From CAWDMN01 sp963803155 (lineage in GTDB: Bacteria; Acidobacteriota; Terriglobia; Versatilivoradales; Versatilivoraceae), in assembly GCA_963803155.1 (NCBI GenBank), contig CAWDMN010000057.1, positions 1-35,146 of the forward strand: a stretch of DNA of 35,146 nucleotides. The letters run 5' to 3'. Within the stretch, counting starts at the first letter, position 1. Every line of letters starts with the position of its first letter. Of this stretch, positions 1 to 10,167 are shown in pieces. The notes beneath the pieces are model-generated. The model searched no databases. It saw only the letters and a list, made by a program, of their open reading frames with translations, and had not been told where the DNA came from. A program made the position numbers and the translations under genes.

Positions 1-35
1 AGGTGCAGGGTTCAAATAACGGAAAAGCCAACTAC

Positions 36-2222
36 TCACCTTTGCGCAAGGCTGGCGAGAGCCGCGGCAGCAGCGCGCACGGGATCGCCACGAGGATCGA
101 CCGGGTAGTCCTTACGTTCCTCCGTCCACCTATGGTCGAATTCAAAGTAATTGATATCCCGCCCAGTCCTGCCCCGGAGCTGCGCGCCAAGATCATTGAC
201 GAACATCTCCCACCGTGGCAAATAATAATCTTCCAATAGGCCCGACCATTCCTTATATGCATAATCGCGCGCCACGGCCGCGGGATCATCCGGGCCCCAG
301 TACGAAATCAGTGTTCGAGCGTTCTTTTCGCACAAATTCTTTTCCTCGTTCGTATGCCCCATGGCCTTCGCTGCGGCAAGCCATGTTCCCAGCATGAATT
401 CGCGCCGTGTGCTCAGCAGCGAGACCTCCGCATACGGCAGCCTCAGAAATTCCTGCTTTGCTGCCTCAAATCCGGCCACGTCGTGCGCCTGATAGGCCGT
501 GACCATCTTGTGGTACGCTGCAAGGCTACGATTACTTAGCACCTGTCGCACAAGATTCACCGCGTCGAATTGATATGCATCGATCCCTCCTAGCCGGTCG
601 CCGCCCTTGAGGAACTCCCTCGCTGCCTCCTCCAGTTTCGCCTCATCGTATGGGATCTTTGTCGATCCCCACGTACTCACCCTGTCTACGGCCAAGGATG
701 GACGAGCGCAGAAAACAGGTTCCGGGCGCGCACTTGACTTGTATGCAGTCTCCAACAGCAGTTGCCACGCATGCTCCAGCTCCGGCGTATCTTCCCCATA
801 CCGCCACTTCACATAATTCCGAATCCACTCGCGCAAATCGACTGGCTTATCCATCCATGCCGCATCGAAGAGGAGTTCGTATACGACAGGATTGTTATTC
901 GTCCCCTCCATCAGCGCGCCCACACCCGCCATACTTGTGCCATACGGCCCGGTTATCGCGCGCGCCGGCTCCGAAGCGATCCGCGGCGGGCCGCCAAACA
1001 ACCCCGTGTTATCGCCATAGTTATTGATGTTCCCCCAGATCCAGGGTAATCCGCCAAATCCTTTCCTCGTCTCCCAATCGTTGCTCTCCATATTGATGAT
1101 CAGGACATGCGCCGGCGAAAGCCCGTCCAGCAATCCCTGCTTGGGATTTCCCTGCCATCCCTGTAGTACCCATGCCGCGTCCGGGTTCGCCTTAAGCATG
1201 GTGTCCTGCACGCCGCGCCCGAGCGGCGCAAGATCGAGACCTTCAGCGATTCCACCTTCATGGAATAGGTCGCCCCCATAAAACCGCACCGGCCCGTATC
1301 GTTTGCTCAATTCCTCGTAGTAAACGGACGCCATCCGTACAAACAGCGGGTCTGACGAAAGCAATATGTCCGGTCTGCGAAAATTGTTAAAGCGGCCTTG
1401 TTTCAGAATCCGCGCGCCCGGGAACTTCTGCGCCAGCGATGCCGGCACCATCCCATAAAAACCCTGCATAACCGGCTCGATTCCCAGCTCGCGCATCCGT
1501 TCCAGAATTTGCTTTTCCAGCACCTCGCGATCATCAATCATTCGCTGCGTCACTGGCCCGCCCCAACCTTCCAGGTTGCCCATCAGCCACCATGACGTGT
1601 ACGCCGGCCCGGGAATGAATTGCAGGATCTCTGCATCGTTGTATCCAAAGCGGCGCAGCGTGTTCTCCCAGACCGCTTCGGTTCCATTCACCGCCAGCGC
1701 CAGATTGATGCCATTCAGCGCCATCCAATCGAGTTCGAGCTCCCACGCGGGCCAGTCCGCAAACGCGAACGTGTAATTGAAGGTGCAATAATTCAGGAAA
1801 TATCGATACTTGAATCGGGAAGTTCGATGCACCGGCCGCGCCAGTTCGGGAAGATCTTTGACTGGTGCCAGGTTGTTGCCAACCATCGACATCGAGCGCT
1901 GGCAATAATACCGCAGATAGTAGTTCAGCCCCATCGCCGCGCTGGACGGATCGGATGCCCGAATGACGAGCTTGCCGCCCTCCGTTCGCAGATCGAAAAC
2001 ATCGTGCCCGCGCTCTTTCGGAATGCGGATGAGAATTAGCTTCCCGTCCATCCACGGGACAACTCTTTGCGCCAGATCCAAGACCGGCTTCAATTCCAAC
2101 ACTGATGTGGGCGTTATGTCTGCTTGCGATGCAGGGGGAGCTATTGCATCAAGTGTACGGGGCAGTGTCGCGATCAGGATCAGGAGGAACCAAGCTGAGT
2201 TCGCTAGCATTTGCATAGACAA
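36..2222 (-). CDS. Secreted alpha-N-acetylglucosaminidase (GH89, NAGLU-like)
   Basis: This is a 728-residue protein of the alpha-N-acetylglucosaminidase family, which releases terminal alpha-linked GlcNAc from glycans. A hydrophobic N-terminus (residues about 7-27) looks like a signal peptide, so the enzyme probably acts in the periplasm or outside the cell. The family core is clear: FNYTFAFADWPAWELELDWM (about 148-167), GPAYTSWWLMGNLEGWGGP (about 205-223) and QGFYGMVP. The two likely catalytic glutamates are E322 in DLFHEGG and E439 in ALMEGTNNNPVVYEL, by position relative to human NAGLU E316 and E446. The length matches the family and both ends are inside the window. It is the last gene of a minus-strand series with a GntR regulator, an Oar-like receptor and a TPR protein, which suggests use of GlcNAc-containing polymers. 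Family assignment is firm; the natural substrate is inferred. Confidence 0.93.
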   Translation of the reverse strand: MSMQMLANSAWFLLILIATLPRTLDAIAPPASQADITPTSVLELKPVLDLAQRVVPWMDGKLILIRIPKERGHDVFDLRTEGGKLVIRASDPSSAAMGLNYYLRYYCQRSMSMVGNNLAPVKDLPELARPVHRTSRFKYRYFLNYCTFNYTFAFADWPAWELELDWMALNGINLALAVNGTEAVWENTLRRFGYNDAEILQFIPGPAYTSWWLMGNLEGWGGPVTQRMIDDREVLEKQILERMRELGIEPVMQGFYGMVPASLAQKFPGARILKQGRFNNFRRPDILLSSDPLFVRMASVYYEELSKRYGPVRFYGGDLFHEGGIAEGLDLAPLGRGVQDTMLKANPDAAWVLQGWQGNPKQGLLDGLSPAHVLIINMESNDWETRKGFGGLPWIWGNINNYGDNTGLFGGPPRIASEPARAITGPYGTSMAGVGALMEGTNNNPVVYELLFDAAWMDKPVDLREWIRNYVKWRYGEDTPELEHAWQLLLETAYKSSARPEPVFCARPSLAVDRVSTWGSTKIPYDEAKLEEAAREFLKGGDRLGGIDAYQFDAVNLVRQVLSNRSLAAYHKMVTAYQAHDVAGFEAAKQEFLRLPYAEVSLLSTRREFMLGTWLAAAKAMGHTNEEKNLCEKNARTLISYWGPDDPAAVARDYAYKEWSGLLEDYYLPRWEMFVNDLGAQLRGRTGRDINYFEFDHRWTEERKDYPVDPRGDPVRAAAAALASLAQR

Positions 2223-2637
2223 TCCTTAGCCTTTCATCGTTCATGTCGATTGCGGCGCATTTCAGCGCGCAACCACTCCACCTTATTCCAAAGAGCTTTC
2301 ATGATGAGTTCACTATTGCGATGAACAACAAGGAGTCCATCCACTGATTTCGCTCATCCTTCGACAAGCTCAGGATGAGCGGCACTCCAATCTCCGCTCG
2401 TACTGAGCTTGTCGAAGTGCGAGCGGGGGCATGTGCGATGAGTCTGCACTTCACACCTGAATTGTGGATGCATTAGTCTCAGCTTGAACGCTCCTTGGAA
2501 TTAGGCGAGTGCGTGTTCAGCAGGACCCACATCCCTCGGATGCTTGCGCATCGAGCCTCCGTTGGAGAAATCAGCCGCCGAAATCGGTGAACAAACGAAG
2601 ATTCCCTTTTAGCGAACGGTTAGTTCACTGAGACCTT
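2223..2637. other. Gene-free gap between TPR and NAGLU genes
   Basis: These 415 bases contain no convincing gene. The only structure I see is the pair of inverted hairpins at 2352-2426. I see no clear promoter for the NAGLU gene. The gap means NAGLU may be transcribed separately from the receptor/TPR pair. Confidence 0.6.
2352..2426. repeat. Paired REP-like hairpins with CTTCGACAAGCTCAG core
   Basis: The 15-mer CTTCGACAAGCTCAG (2359-2373) recurs as its exact reverse complement at 2403-2417. Each core is flanked by its own short stem: GCTCATC/GATGAGC (2352-2358, 2374-2380) around the first and CCGCTCG/CGAGCGG (2394-2400, 2420-2426) around the second. The loop core is therefore conserved while the stems differ in sequence but stay paired. 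That is the signature of a REP-type intergenic repeat, and similar cores are common in environmental bacterial genomes. Confidence 0.75.
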
Positions 2638-5433
2638 TCATTCCTTAGCTGCATTGGCGCCCGGCAGACGCACGGTGAACAAGAGGCGCTCCATCGACGA
2701 GGTAGCCTGGTCGTCCTCGGAACTCTCTTTCGCAATGCGCTTCATCTGATTCAATTCTTCACCGGCTTTGTCACTCTCTCCCATCTTGAGGTAGGCCGTG
2801 CGCAAGAGATCATGCGCGCGATAGAGTGTCGGCTGAAGCCGAACCGCGGCGAGGAGATGTTGGACAGCGGCCTGGGAGTTTCCCCCATCCAGGAGAATCT
2901 GTCCGTACAGTGCCCTGCTTGCGGCATTTTCGGGGTCTACTGCCACTGCCTGTGAGATGGCCTCCTGTGCCTCCGGCAGGTTGACCGGGGTCGTATTTGT
3001 GATGGCTAAAGCTTGGTAATAATAAGCGTCTGCTTCCCGGCATCCGAGGGCAATCGCTAAATCGAGCATCTGCTTCGCTTCCTTCGATTTCAGTTCGTCC
3101 TGCAAGATCATGCCGTGCACGAGGTAGGGAAGGTCCCATGCCGGCCAACGGGACTCAATTTGCGCCAGCACCTTCTTTGCTTCTTCGCTCCGCAACTGGT
3201 CGTCGTGGGATTTCCCATGCGCAACCGGCAACTCAAGAGCAATCGCCCGCGCCAGCCACAAGTTAGGCGCATCCGGGATCAGGCGGGTTGCATCTTCCAG
3301 TAATGCCGCCGCCTGCTTGAATTGGCTGTGTTGAATCAGAAACGCAGCGGCCTCAAAATACATATCGGCACGCCGGGGGGCCGCGCGAATACCTCGATCC
3401 AGCGAGTCCGCCGCTTCTGCGGTTTTGCCTACAGAATCCAGGATCTGGGCGCGAAGTATAAAGTAGTCGCCGGCGCGTTGGTCGGCCGGAATCTCATCGA
3501 GTTCGGCCAGTCCGGCTTGGGGGCCAACGGAATGGAACACGGCGATTGCCAGGTCCAGCTTCGCATTCGGCGCCTTTCGAAGAAATTCCGCAGCCAAACC
3601 ATACTGCTCATGCTCCAGTAGGGCCTTCCCGCAGTCGGCCAGAGTCGCGCTACCAGCTCCCGCCGCAAGCACCTCCTGAAATACAGCGGCAGCGCGCTTG
3701 ATTTCTCCTTGCTCCAGCAGGTACTCGGCAAGGCGCACCTTGTGAGCGACATCGTTTGGGTTCTCATTAACTGCCGCTTGTAACGATTCGAGATACCTGG
3801 CGTCCTGTTGCCCCGGGGAGAGAGCGAGAAAATCAAACAGACCCGAGCGTGCGCGAGGCTGGGCGCCGCCGGCAGCGGCTTCCTTGAATGATGCTAACAC
3901 CGCCTTGAGCTCCTCCGTGCGACCCAGTTTTCCGAGTGCCTGGCTGTAATGAATCAAAATGGCGCGATCGCGGGGAGCCAGCTTGACTGCCTGCTGCAAG
4001 AGTTTCGCCGCTTCTTGCGGCTGTTCGCGCCTCAAATAGACTCGGGCTTGCCAGTCCAGAAGCCGGGCACTGTTAGGATCTTTTTTTCGAAGCGCCTCGA
4101 AATCTGCCAGCGACTGGTCAAGCCTGTCTCTCTGGAAATCAAGTACCGCACGCGTGAAGCGAGCCTCTGACATTGCCGGATCGAGCTTGAGCGCTTCATT
4201 CAGGTGGGACAGAGCCTTTTCCGGACTGTCAGTTGCTTCACCTGCGCCGAGTTCATACTGGCCTCTCGCATCCTGCGGGTGCCTGACCACGAATTGCCGA
4301 AGTTTGGGAAGACCTTCTTCGAACTTGCCTTGGAGGATCAACGAGAAGCCCAGCTCACGGTGGGCAACCTCGTCGGCAGGGCGCAATTTCAGGTATTTTT
4401 CCAAGGTGCTGGCGGTGTCCTCATAATACCCGAGCTCTTCAGTGGCATGAGCCAAAAGCAAAAGCACATCGGCGCGATCTGGAGCCAATCGCGCAGCTCG
4501 GTACAGGACAGCACTTGCCGACAGAAAATCCTTAGCCGCAATCAACAGGTCACCATAACCGTAGAGAGCATCGACGTCTTCCGGCCTTGACCGCAGAGCA
4601 GCCTCGAACACCTGTTGTGCTCGATCGAGGTGCCCGGCACGGCGCGCGGCGACCCCGAGGTTGTACAGAATGTCGAAGTTCGAGGGATCGGCTCTCAGTG
4701 CCTCGCTGAATGATTTCTCCGCTCGATCGTATTGCTGGCATTGGGCATAGCCCAGGCCAATGGAAAAACTAAAGTGTGGGTCTTGAACTGTTTTCTCTTC
4801 GAGCGCGCTGAGCACCGGCATCGCTGACTTGCAGTTGCCCATGAGGACAAGGGCTTGAGCCTTCAGCAGTTGCGCAACGGGTTGGCTTTGAGCCGTTGCC
4901 GCAAGACGGCTCAAGCACGCCAGAGCTTCCGCGCCGTCCTTCCGCTGCACACTCATATCGGCGAGTTGCAGGTTCGCGTTCACATGATGCGGATCAATTG
5001 CCACAACGCGTCGAAAACTATCTTCAGCTTTCTTGGGATTGCCCGTGGCAAGATAGTGGTTCCCGAGATTGTTCAATAGTGCCGTAGACCTGGGTGCGAT
5101 CTGGAGCGCGCGGCGGTAGAATTCTTCGGCCTCGGAATACTTCCGCTGGGAGTCAAGAATAACTGCCATGAGGCTCAATGCCGAGAGGTCTTGAGGATGA
5201 GCGCGCAAGAAGGATTCGAGAGCGCTCTCGGCATCGGCAACTCGGCCTTCTTGAAAATCCTTCGCCGCTTTTAGATTGATGGAACTCGACGCTTGGGAGA
5301 GAGCAAGACACGTCGCCGCAAAAAGAAAGAGGACGGCACACCACGCCGTCCTCGCAAAGGCCCGACAGTAACTTAAGCGAGCCCGAATCACAGGATCTGA
5401 TATTACCCACCCATCCCAAATCTCAATGGGCAT
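2638..5433 (-). CDS. Large TPR-repeat protein, exported or membrane-anchored
   Basis: This 931-residue protein consists almost entirely of tetratricopeptide repeats after an N-terminal hydrophobic segment (about residues 30-47, AWCAVLFLFAATCLALSQA) that could be a signal peptide or anchor. Repeats with the usual G/Y-A-x-P spacing run from about residue 55 to 900, for example ALLNNLGNHYLATGNPKKAE and PSNFDILYNLGVAARRAG. No catalytic domain is visible, so a scaffold or protein-binding role is likely. The ATG lies 6 bp after the stop of the Oar-like receptor gene, with a weak AGGT-type ribosome site inside the end of that gene, so the two are probably translationally coupled. This pairing is common in Acidobacteriota. 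The exact function is unknown. Confidence 0.85.
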   Translation of the reverse strand: MPIEIWDGWVISDPVIRARLSYCRAFARTAWCAVLFLFAATCLALSQASSSINLKAAKDFQEGRVADAESALESFLRAHPQDLSALSLMAVILDSQRKYSEAEEFYRRALQIAPRSTALLNNLGNHYLATGNPKKAEDSFRRVVAIDPHHVNANLQLADMSVQRKDGAEALACLSRLAATAQSQPVAQLLKAQALVLMGNCKSAMPVLSALEEKTVQDPHFSFSIGLGYAQCQQYDRAEKSFSEALRADPSNFDILYNLGVAARRAGHLDRAQQVFEAALRSRPEDVDALYGYGDLLIAAKDFLSASAVLYRAARLAPDRADVLLLLAHATEELGYYEDTASTLEKYLKLRPADEVAHRELGFSLILQGKFEEGLPKLRQFVVRHPQDARGQYELGAGEATDSPEKALSHLNEALKLDPAMSEARFTRAVLDFQRDRLDQSLADFEALRKKDPNSARLLDWQARVYLRREQPQEAAKLLQQAVKLAPRDRAILIHYSQALGKLGRTEELKAVLASFKEAAAGGAQPRARSGLFDFLALSPGQQDARYLESLQAAVNENPNDVAHKVRLAEYLLEQGEIKRAAAVFQEVLAAGAGSATLADCGKALLEHEQYGLAAEFLRKAPNAKLDLAIAVFHSVGPQAGLAELDEIPADQRAGDYFILRAQILDSVGKTAEAADSLDRGIRAAPRRADMYFEAAAFLIQHSQFKQAAALLEDATRLIPDAPNLWLARAIALELPVAHGKSHDDQLRSEEAKKVLAQIESRWPAWDLPYLVHGMILQDELKSKEAKQMLDLAIALGCREADAYYYQALAITNTTPVNLPEAQEAISQAVAVDPENAASRALYGQILLDGGNSQAAVQHLLAAVRLQPTLYRAHDLLRTAYLKMGESDKAGEELNQMKRIAKESSEDDQATSSMERLLFTVRLPGANAAKE

Positions 5434-5439
5434 GTAGAC

Positions 5440-8400
5440 CTAAAAGTATAACTTCAGGGCCATTTGTATCTCGCGCGGCAAGTTAGCCTGGCTAGTAATC
5501 GCCCCGAAGCCGGTCGCGCCGGTCTGCCCGACGCCCGCATTGGGACCGGAGAATTGCGGGTGATTGAAGGCGTTGAACCATTCCGAACGGAGTTCGATGT
5601 GCATGCCTTCGTGAACCCTGTTCAGCGAAAATTCCTTGAAGAGCGACATGCTCGCGTTCGCCGTGCCGGGAACGTTGATCCCCGGCAGGGTTCGAGGCGC
5701 AGTTCCTATAGTGTATGCGGCAGGCACCTGGAACACCTCCGGATTGGCAAAGTACCCGCCACCCTGATCCAGCGGGAGGAGCCACTTGGACTTCGGGTTG
5801 AGCTGCGGCGTTCCCGTCAAGTCCGGCCTCTGGCCATAGCCAGGCAGGGGTTGATTAGTTGTCGCAAGTGAGAGCAAGAGGGGCTGGCCATTGTCAAATC
5901 GCCAGATGCCGGTGGTTCGCCAGCCTCCGAGAAACGCGTCAAGCACCGGATTCATGTTTGCGCCAAAGCGCTTCCCGCGGCCAAAGGGCAACTGGTAAAC
6001 GTAGCTGAACTGGAAGACGTGCGGGATGTTGTATTGAGAGATCCCCCGGTCCAGCTTCCGGTTATTGGGATCGACAGTGCCGATGGAAGGGAACCCGTTA
6101 CCGGAACCCGAAGCCTCGTCAATCGTTTTCGACCACACGTAGGTAGCCAGGAGCTGGAGGCCATTCGAAAAGCGTTTCTCAAGCCTCACTTGCAATGCAT
6201 TATAGCTCGAATTGGACCATGGCGCCCCCTGGAAATCTACCCCTTGGAACTGAGGATAGGGGAGAGAGAGCTGGTATTGAGATACCGTCGGAGAGAGGAG
6301 GAGTCCCTGCTGGACAACTCCTTGACTGAGGCCCGCCTGGTAAAAGGGATTGGGGACTTGTGTAGCCATCATCTGGTTCCACGCCGCGTCTCCGATATGC
6401 TGCTCCACTTCCGGACCTAAATGATTAATATTGAAATCGCCGGAGTTGCCATAGTACAGATGCGTTCCCTTTTTGCCGACATAATTCGTCTCGAGGAACA
6501 TATTTCCCGGCAACTGGCGTTGAATTCCGAAACTCCAGGACTGCTCATAGGGCGTATGGTTCATTGTTCGGAAATAATCTACGGTTTGACCGGCGGAAAT
6601 ATTGGTCAGCAATCCTAACGAGCTCCCGGTGATGGGGACCAGCCCAAACGGGAAGGGGTCGCTGAGCGGGGACGCAGGCGTAGCGGGATAGCCCGGATAC
6701 GCCGTTTGCCAGCCGGTAGGCGCATAAAATCCCGGTGAGTTAGGACTTATCGCATTTGCACCCGCGACTGAGTTCGAAACCGCATAATAGATTCCGTATC
6801 CGGTCCGGATCACGGTTTTATCGTTCAGGCTGTACGCTATGCCGACGCGGGGCTGAATTTCACGGTAATCAGTGTCCATGGCGGTGCGCTGATCTGGGCT
6901 GGCAAACTTCAGGCCGCCTTTGAGGTTGTATCCGGGGATCGCCTCCCCATTAGGCCCGAGCAAAGGAGAAGGCACATCGGGTTCGAACCAGCTCAACCTG
7001 TTCCACCTTTCCGTCTGTGGCAGGGTCAAATCGTAGCGAAGCCCGACGTTGACCGTGAGCTTCGGGCTTGCACGAAAGGCGTCCTGCGCAAAGCCGGCCC
7101 AGGCGAAGTTTTGGGTGGCAAGAAAAGCAGGAAGCTCGTACTGCCCCCAATTGCCCCCGCTTCCGACCAGCATATCCGCCAGGGTGTCACCGCCGCTCCC
7201 ATCCCAATTACCGCTTTGCGATGTGCCGGCGGGACCGAAGGCAAAGAGTCCGTTGGGAGTGCCGGGTTGCCCGGCGTTGAAACGGTGCATGCGAAATTCC
7301 CCACCGAACTTCAACTCGTGGCGCCCTCGTATATGGGTGAGCGAAGTAAGCAAATCGTGCGTTTCCTGGCCTTGACGCAGGTAAGCCCACGGGGATGATC
7401 CAATGGAGGTGGAGTTGTTGGTGGAAGCGGAAAGTTCATTACCATAGGAAATAACTGTCGGAAAGGTCTTAAGGCCACCCGTGTTAATGTAGGCGGGCAT
7501 CCCCAGCACGCCCACCGGATCCGTCTTACTTTCCGGGTAGAAGGCCGAAATGCCCTGATCGTTGTCCGCGGTCCGCGTAAGGCCGTAGGAAAAACTAAGC
7601 ACCGTTGCCGGGCTGAAAGTGTGCACGAATTGCAGGCTGAACAGATGGCCGGTGTGAGCTCCGGCAAAGAACGTGCAGGGATCGGCTACGTTGTTAAAGC
7701 AGTTCGCGGGTACCGCAGTCGTCTTTTGGCGAGAAAATCTCGCGCTCAGCGTGTTGCGGTCATTAAAATTCTGGTCGATTTTTATGTCCCATTGGTCGTT
7801 GTTGTATTTGTTGGTGCCGGACCCGACCCAGTTGAAGTACGGGTTATAGTTCGGCTGCCCGACGTTCCGGTTAGGAGCCGGGTAAAACTGAAACAGTTTC
7901 AGCATGGAGGGATCAAGCAGGTTCCCAGCCGTGCCCGCAGGCCCCCCGGGCAGCTTCTGCCCCGGGGCCAGGTTTGTGCCAGGGCTCGCATACGTAGCCA
8001 AGTTGTTGAAAGGAACGAAGGATGACCGCGGGGTTCCAACGCCCGGTACGAAGACACCGGTGTAGGGGTCCCACAATTGGCCGGAAGCTGCGGAGCATAG
8101 GCCTGCCGAGTCGTATGTGCCGCCGTTTTGCCCGCAGAATTCACGGAAGTCCCCCGTCTTCTCCGCCGCACTGGGCACGCCGGCCTGCGAGGGTGGCGCC
8201 AGCGAGCTCTGGCGCGTGCCCTCATAGTCGAAAAAGAAGAAGGTTTTGTCCTTGCGGATGGGGCCGCCAAAAGTGCCGCCAAAAACGTTCCGTGCCAAGT
8301 GCGGAAGGTCGTGAACGGCAGGCACATCGCTTTGGTTGTTGAAGAAATTCTGGGAATCGAACTTATTGTTGCGCAGGAAATCGTAGGCGCTGCCATGGAA

Positions 8401-9225
8401 GCTGCTCGTGCCGGAACGCGTGACCATGTTGACGATGGTCGCGCCCGTGAATCCGTATTCGGCGCTGAAATTCGTTTGCTGTACCTTGAACTCCTGGACA
8501 GCATCCACGGAGGGGGTATAGGCGGACTGGATCCACAGACCTGACGCCTGCACTTGCCCCGCTGTAACGCCATCAATTAGCGTATCGGAAGTCTGATTGC
8601 GGCTTCCATTAGAAACAAAGTTGTTGGCCCCCTGGTAAGAGGTTGTACTGGTCTGCGTAGTGGTGCCATAAGTACTATTAGGCGCCTGATTGACTCCGGG
8701 CGCAAGGAATGCCAGGTCAAGCGCCGTGCGGTTCAAAAGCGGCAAATCGTTCACGAACGTCCGGTCGATGGTCTGGCCCGTCGTCGCATCGGCGGTTTGG
8801 AGCAATGGCGCCTCGCCCGTGACCTCGACGGTCTGCTTGACATCGCCGACATTCAAATCGAAGCTTACCTGCACGCGCGCCGTCACATTCACGGTAATTC
8901 CCGGTTTCTTCACCGTCTGTAATCCGGGAGCGCTGGCGGTGAGATCGTAGACGCCTGGCTGAACGTAGGGAAAAGCATACACGCCTTCGGCGTTCGTCTT
9001 GGTCGGCGCGGTCACACCCGTCGCCGTGTTGGTTAAGGTCACCGACGCGTCTTGTACTACCGCGCCGCTCGTGTCGCGCACCACGCCCGAGACGCTCCCT
9101 TGAGCGAACGCAAGCGGGGATAGCAGAACACAGAAAGCACAGAGAGCGCCCAAGGCGACCAGAACGCTTTTGAGTCTTCCGTGCCAAAAAAAGCGGAAAT
9201 TCCTGTAATCTCGATGTGAATTCAT
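5440..9225 (-). CDS. Oar-like TonB-dependent receptor with carboxypeptidase-regulatory domain
   Basis: The 1261-residue protein is an outer-membrane receptor of the Oar-like type. After a signal peptide ending near PLAFAQ comes a carboxypeptidase-regulatory-like beta-sandwich (GSVSGVVRDTSGAVVQDASV and onward, about 80 residues). Next come a plug domain (DLPLLNRTALDLAFLAPGVN; DGVTAG) and a long beta-barrel ending in the aromatic terminus ALKLYF, as expected for recognition by the barrel-assembly machinery. The start is placed at the ATG at 9225, which follows GGAGGAGTTGAG; an in-frame ATG eight codons upstream lacks such a site. Such receptors import bulky nutrients such as oligosaccharides. 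The neighbouring GntR regulator and NAGLU enzyme suggest an amino-sugar glycan, but the substrate cannot be read from the sequence. Confidence 0.92.
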   Translation of the reverse strand: MNSHRDYRNFRFFWHGRLKSVLVALGALCAFCVLLSPLAFAQGSVSGVVRDTSGAVVQDASVTLTNTATGVTAPTKTNAEGVYAFPYVQPGVYDLTASAPGLQTVKKPGITVNVTARVQVSFDLNVGDVKQTVEVTGEAPLLQTADATTGQTIDRTFVNDLPLLNRTALDLAFLAPGVNQAPNSTYGTTTQTSTTSYQGANNFVSNGSRNQTSDTLIDGVTAGQVQASGLWIQSAYTPSVDAVQEFKVQQTNFSAEYGFTGATIVNMVTRSGTSSFHGSAYDFLRNNKFDSQNFFNNQSDVPAVHDLPHLARNVFGGTFGGPIRKDKTFFFFDYEGTRQSSLAPPSQAGVPSAAEKTGDFREFCGQNGGTYDSAGLCSAASGQLWDPYTGVFVPGVGTPRSSFVPFNNLATYASPGTNLAPGQKLPGGPAGTAGNLLDPSMLKLFQFYPAPNRNVGQPNYNPYFNWVGSGTNKYNNDQWDIKIDQNFNDRNTLSARFSRQKTTAVPANCFNNVADPCTFFAGAHTGHLFSLQFVHTFSPATVLSFSYGLTRTADNDQGISAFYPESKTDPVGVLGMPAYINTGGLKTFPTVISYGNELSASTNNSTSIGSSPWAYLRQGQETHDLLTSLTHIRGRHELKFGGEFRMHRFNAGQPGTPNGLFAFGPAGTSQSGNWDGSGGDTLADMLVGSGGNWGQYELPAFLATQNFAWAGFAQDAFRASPKLTVNVGLRYDLTLPQTERWNRLSWFEPDVPSPLLGPNGEAIPGYNLKGGLKFASPDQRTAMDTDYREIQPRVGIAYSLNDKTVIRTGYGIYYAVSNSVAGANAISPNSPGFYAPTGWQTAYPGYPATPASPLSDPFPFGLVPITGSSLGLLTNISAGQTVDYFRTMNHTPYEQSWSFGIQRQLPGNMFLETNYVGKKGTHLYYGNSGDFNINHLGPEVEQHIGDAAWNQMMATQVPNPFYQAGLSQGVVQQGLLLSPTVSQYQLSLPYPQFQGVDFQGAPWSNSSYNALQVRLEKRFSNGLQLLATYVWSKTIDEASGSGNGFPSIGTVDPNNRKLDRGISQYNIPHVFQFSYVYQLPFGRGKRFGANMNPVLDAFLGGWRTTGIWRFDNGQPLLLSLATTNQPLPGYGQRPDLTGTPQLNPKSKWLLPLDQGGGYFANPEVFQVPAAYTIGTAPRTLPGINVPGTANASMSLFKEFSLNRVHEGMHIELRSEWFNAFNHPQFSGPNAGVGQTGATGFGAITSQANLPREIQMALKLYF

Positions 9226-9340
9226 CTCAACTCCTCCCACTCCGCACATGCTGCGGATGATTTTTGCTCAATGCTTCCTAACGCTTCAGGCGAAACTTCC
9301 ATTTATAATTGTATCAGATCTACGTTGATCTTCACCGTTT

Positions 9341-10141
9341 CTAAGAACTCGGCGCTGGCAAGATTGACTTATTCTTGCGGACCGAATGTACGATGGCGCC
9401 GTAGCGATCACCCCGGTAGACGGAATGCGTGAGTTCAAGAGGGCGGCCGTCTTCCATATAGGCCTTTCGATTGATGACCAGAACGGCCGTACGTGCCGGC
9501 AAGCTCAGCAGCTTCCGCTGTTGTGATTTCGGGATCTCTGCCGAGATTTCTTCGTCACAAGTTTCCGGCCTAAGTCCGTACGATTGCTCCAGAATCTCGT
9601 ACAGCGATCTTCTTGCCAAGTCGAAACGTTCAAGTCCTGGACACAGCCGTTCAGGAATGCGGGCAAATTCCAACGCCAACGGCTCACCGTCTACCAAGCG
9701 CACACGCTGAACTTCGTATACCTTTTGCTGTTCATGCAGTTCGAAGAAGTCCCGCACGGATGGCGTCGGAATAGCCAGATCGAGCGCGATCAAACGCGAT
9801 TCCCAGCGCCCGCCGCGCGCTTGAACTTCTTCACTGAAGCTGCGCATCTCTTGTTGTTGCTTACGCAGGCGGCCGTGCGTGACCACAGTACCCATGCCCC
9901 GGCGCGAATTAATTAAGCCCTCGCGATCGAGCAAACTCATGGCTTGCCGCAACGTCATACGGCTGATGCCAAACTGCGCACAGAGCACTCGTTCAGGCGG
10001 TAGAGCGTACCCCGGAGGCAAGACTCCGCTGGCAAGCAAGGCACCGAAGGCTTCGGCAATCTGCTGATAAATGGGCGTTGACGCATCTTTGTCGATTCGA
10101 ATGGAGGAAAATGGTGTGATGGTCTGAGTTGACGTAGTCAC
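9341..10141 (-). CDS. GntR/HutC-family transcriptional regulator (NagR/DasR-like)
   Basis: The protein has an N-terminal winged helix of the GntR type (STPIYQQIAEAFGALLASG, LPPERVLCAQFGISRMTLRQ, GLINSRRGMGTVV) and a C-terminal UTRA effector domain (about the last 165 residues, including YEVQRVRLVDGEPLALE). UTRA regulators usually sense sugar phosphates or amino acids; DasR, NagR and YvoA sense GlcN6P/GlcNAc6P. I place the start at GTG 10141, which has AAAGGA about 8 bases upstream and gives 266 residues. An in-frame ATG at 10186 gives 281 residues but lies inside the palindromic operator, near the predicted transcription start. The gene heads a minus-strand series with an outer-membrane receptor and an alpha-N-acetylglucosaminidase. 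The GlcNAc link is an inference from operator and context. Confidence 0.9.
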   Translation of the reverse strand: MTTSTQTITPFSSIRIDKDASTPIYQQIAEAFGALLASGVLPPGYALPPERVLCAQFGISRMTLRQAMSLLDREGLINSRRGMGTVVTHGRLRKQQQEMRSFSEEVQARGGRWESRLIALDLAIPTPSVRDFFELHEQQKVYEVQRVRLVDGEPLALEFARIPERLCPGLERFDLARRSLYEILEQSYGLRPETCDEEISAEIPKSQQRKLLSLPARTAVLVINRKAYMEDGRPLELTHSVYRGDRYGAIVHSVRKNKSILPAPSS

Positions 10142-10167
10142 CGGCGAATCCTTTTGTCCTGCCCTAT

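Noticed and set aside
9316..9331. Near-palindrome AGATCTACGTTGATCT upstream of the receptor gene as a second operator
   Set aside because: It does not share the GTCTAGAC core and has a central mismatch; too little to support a site.
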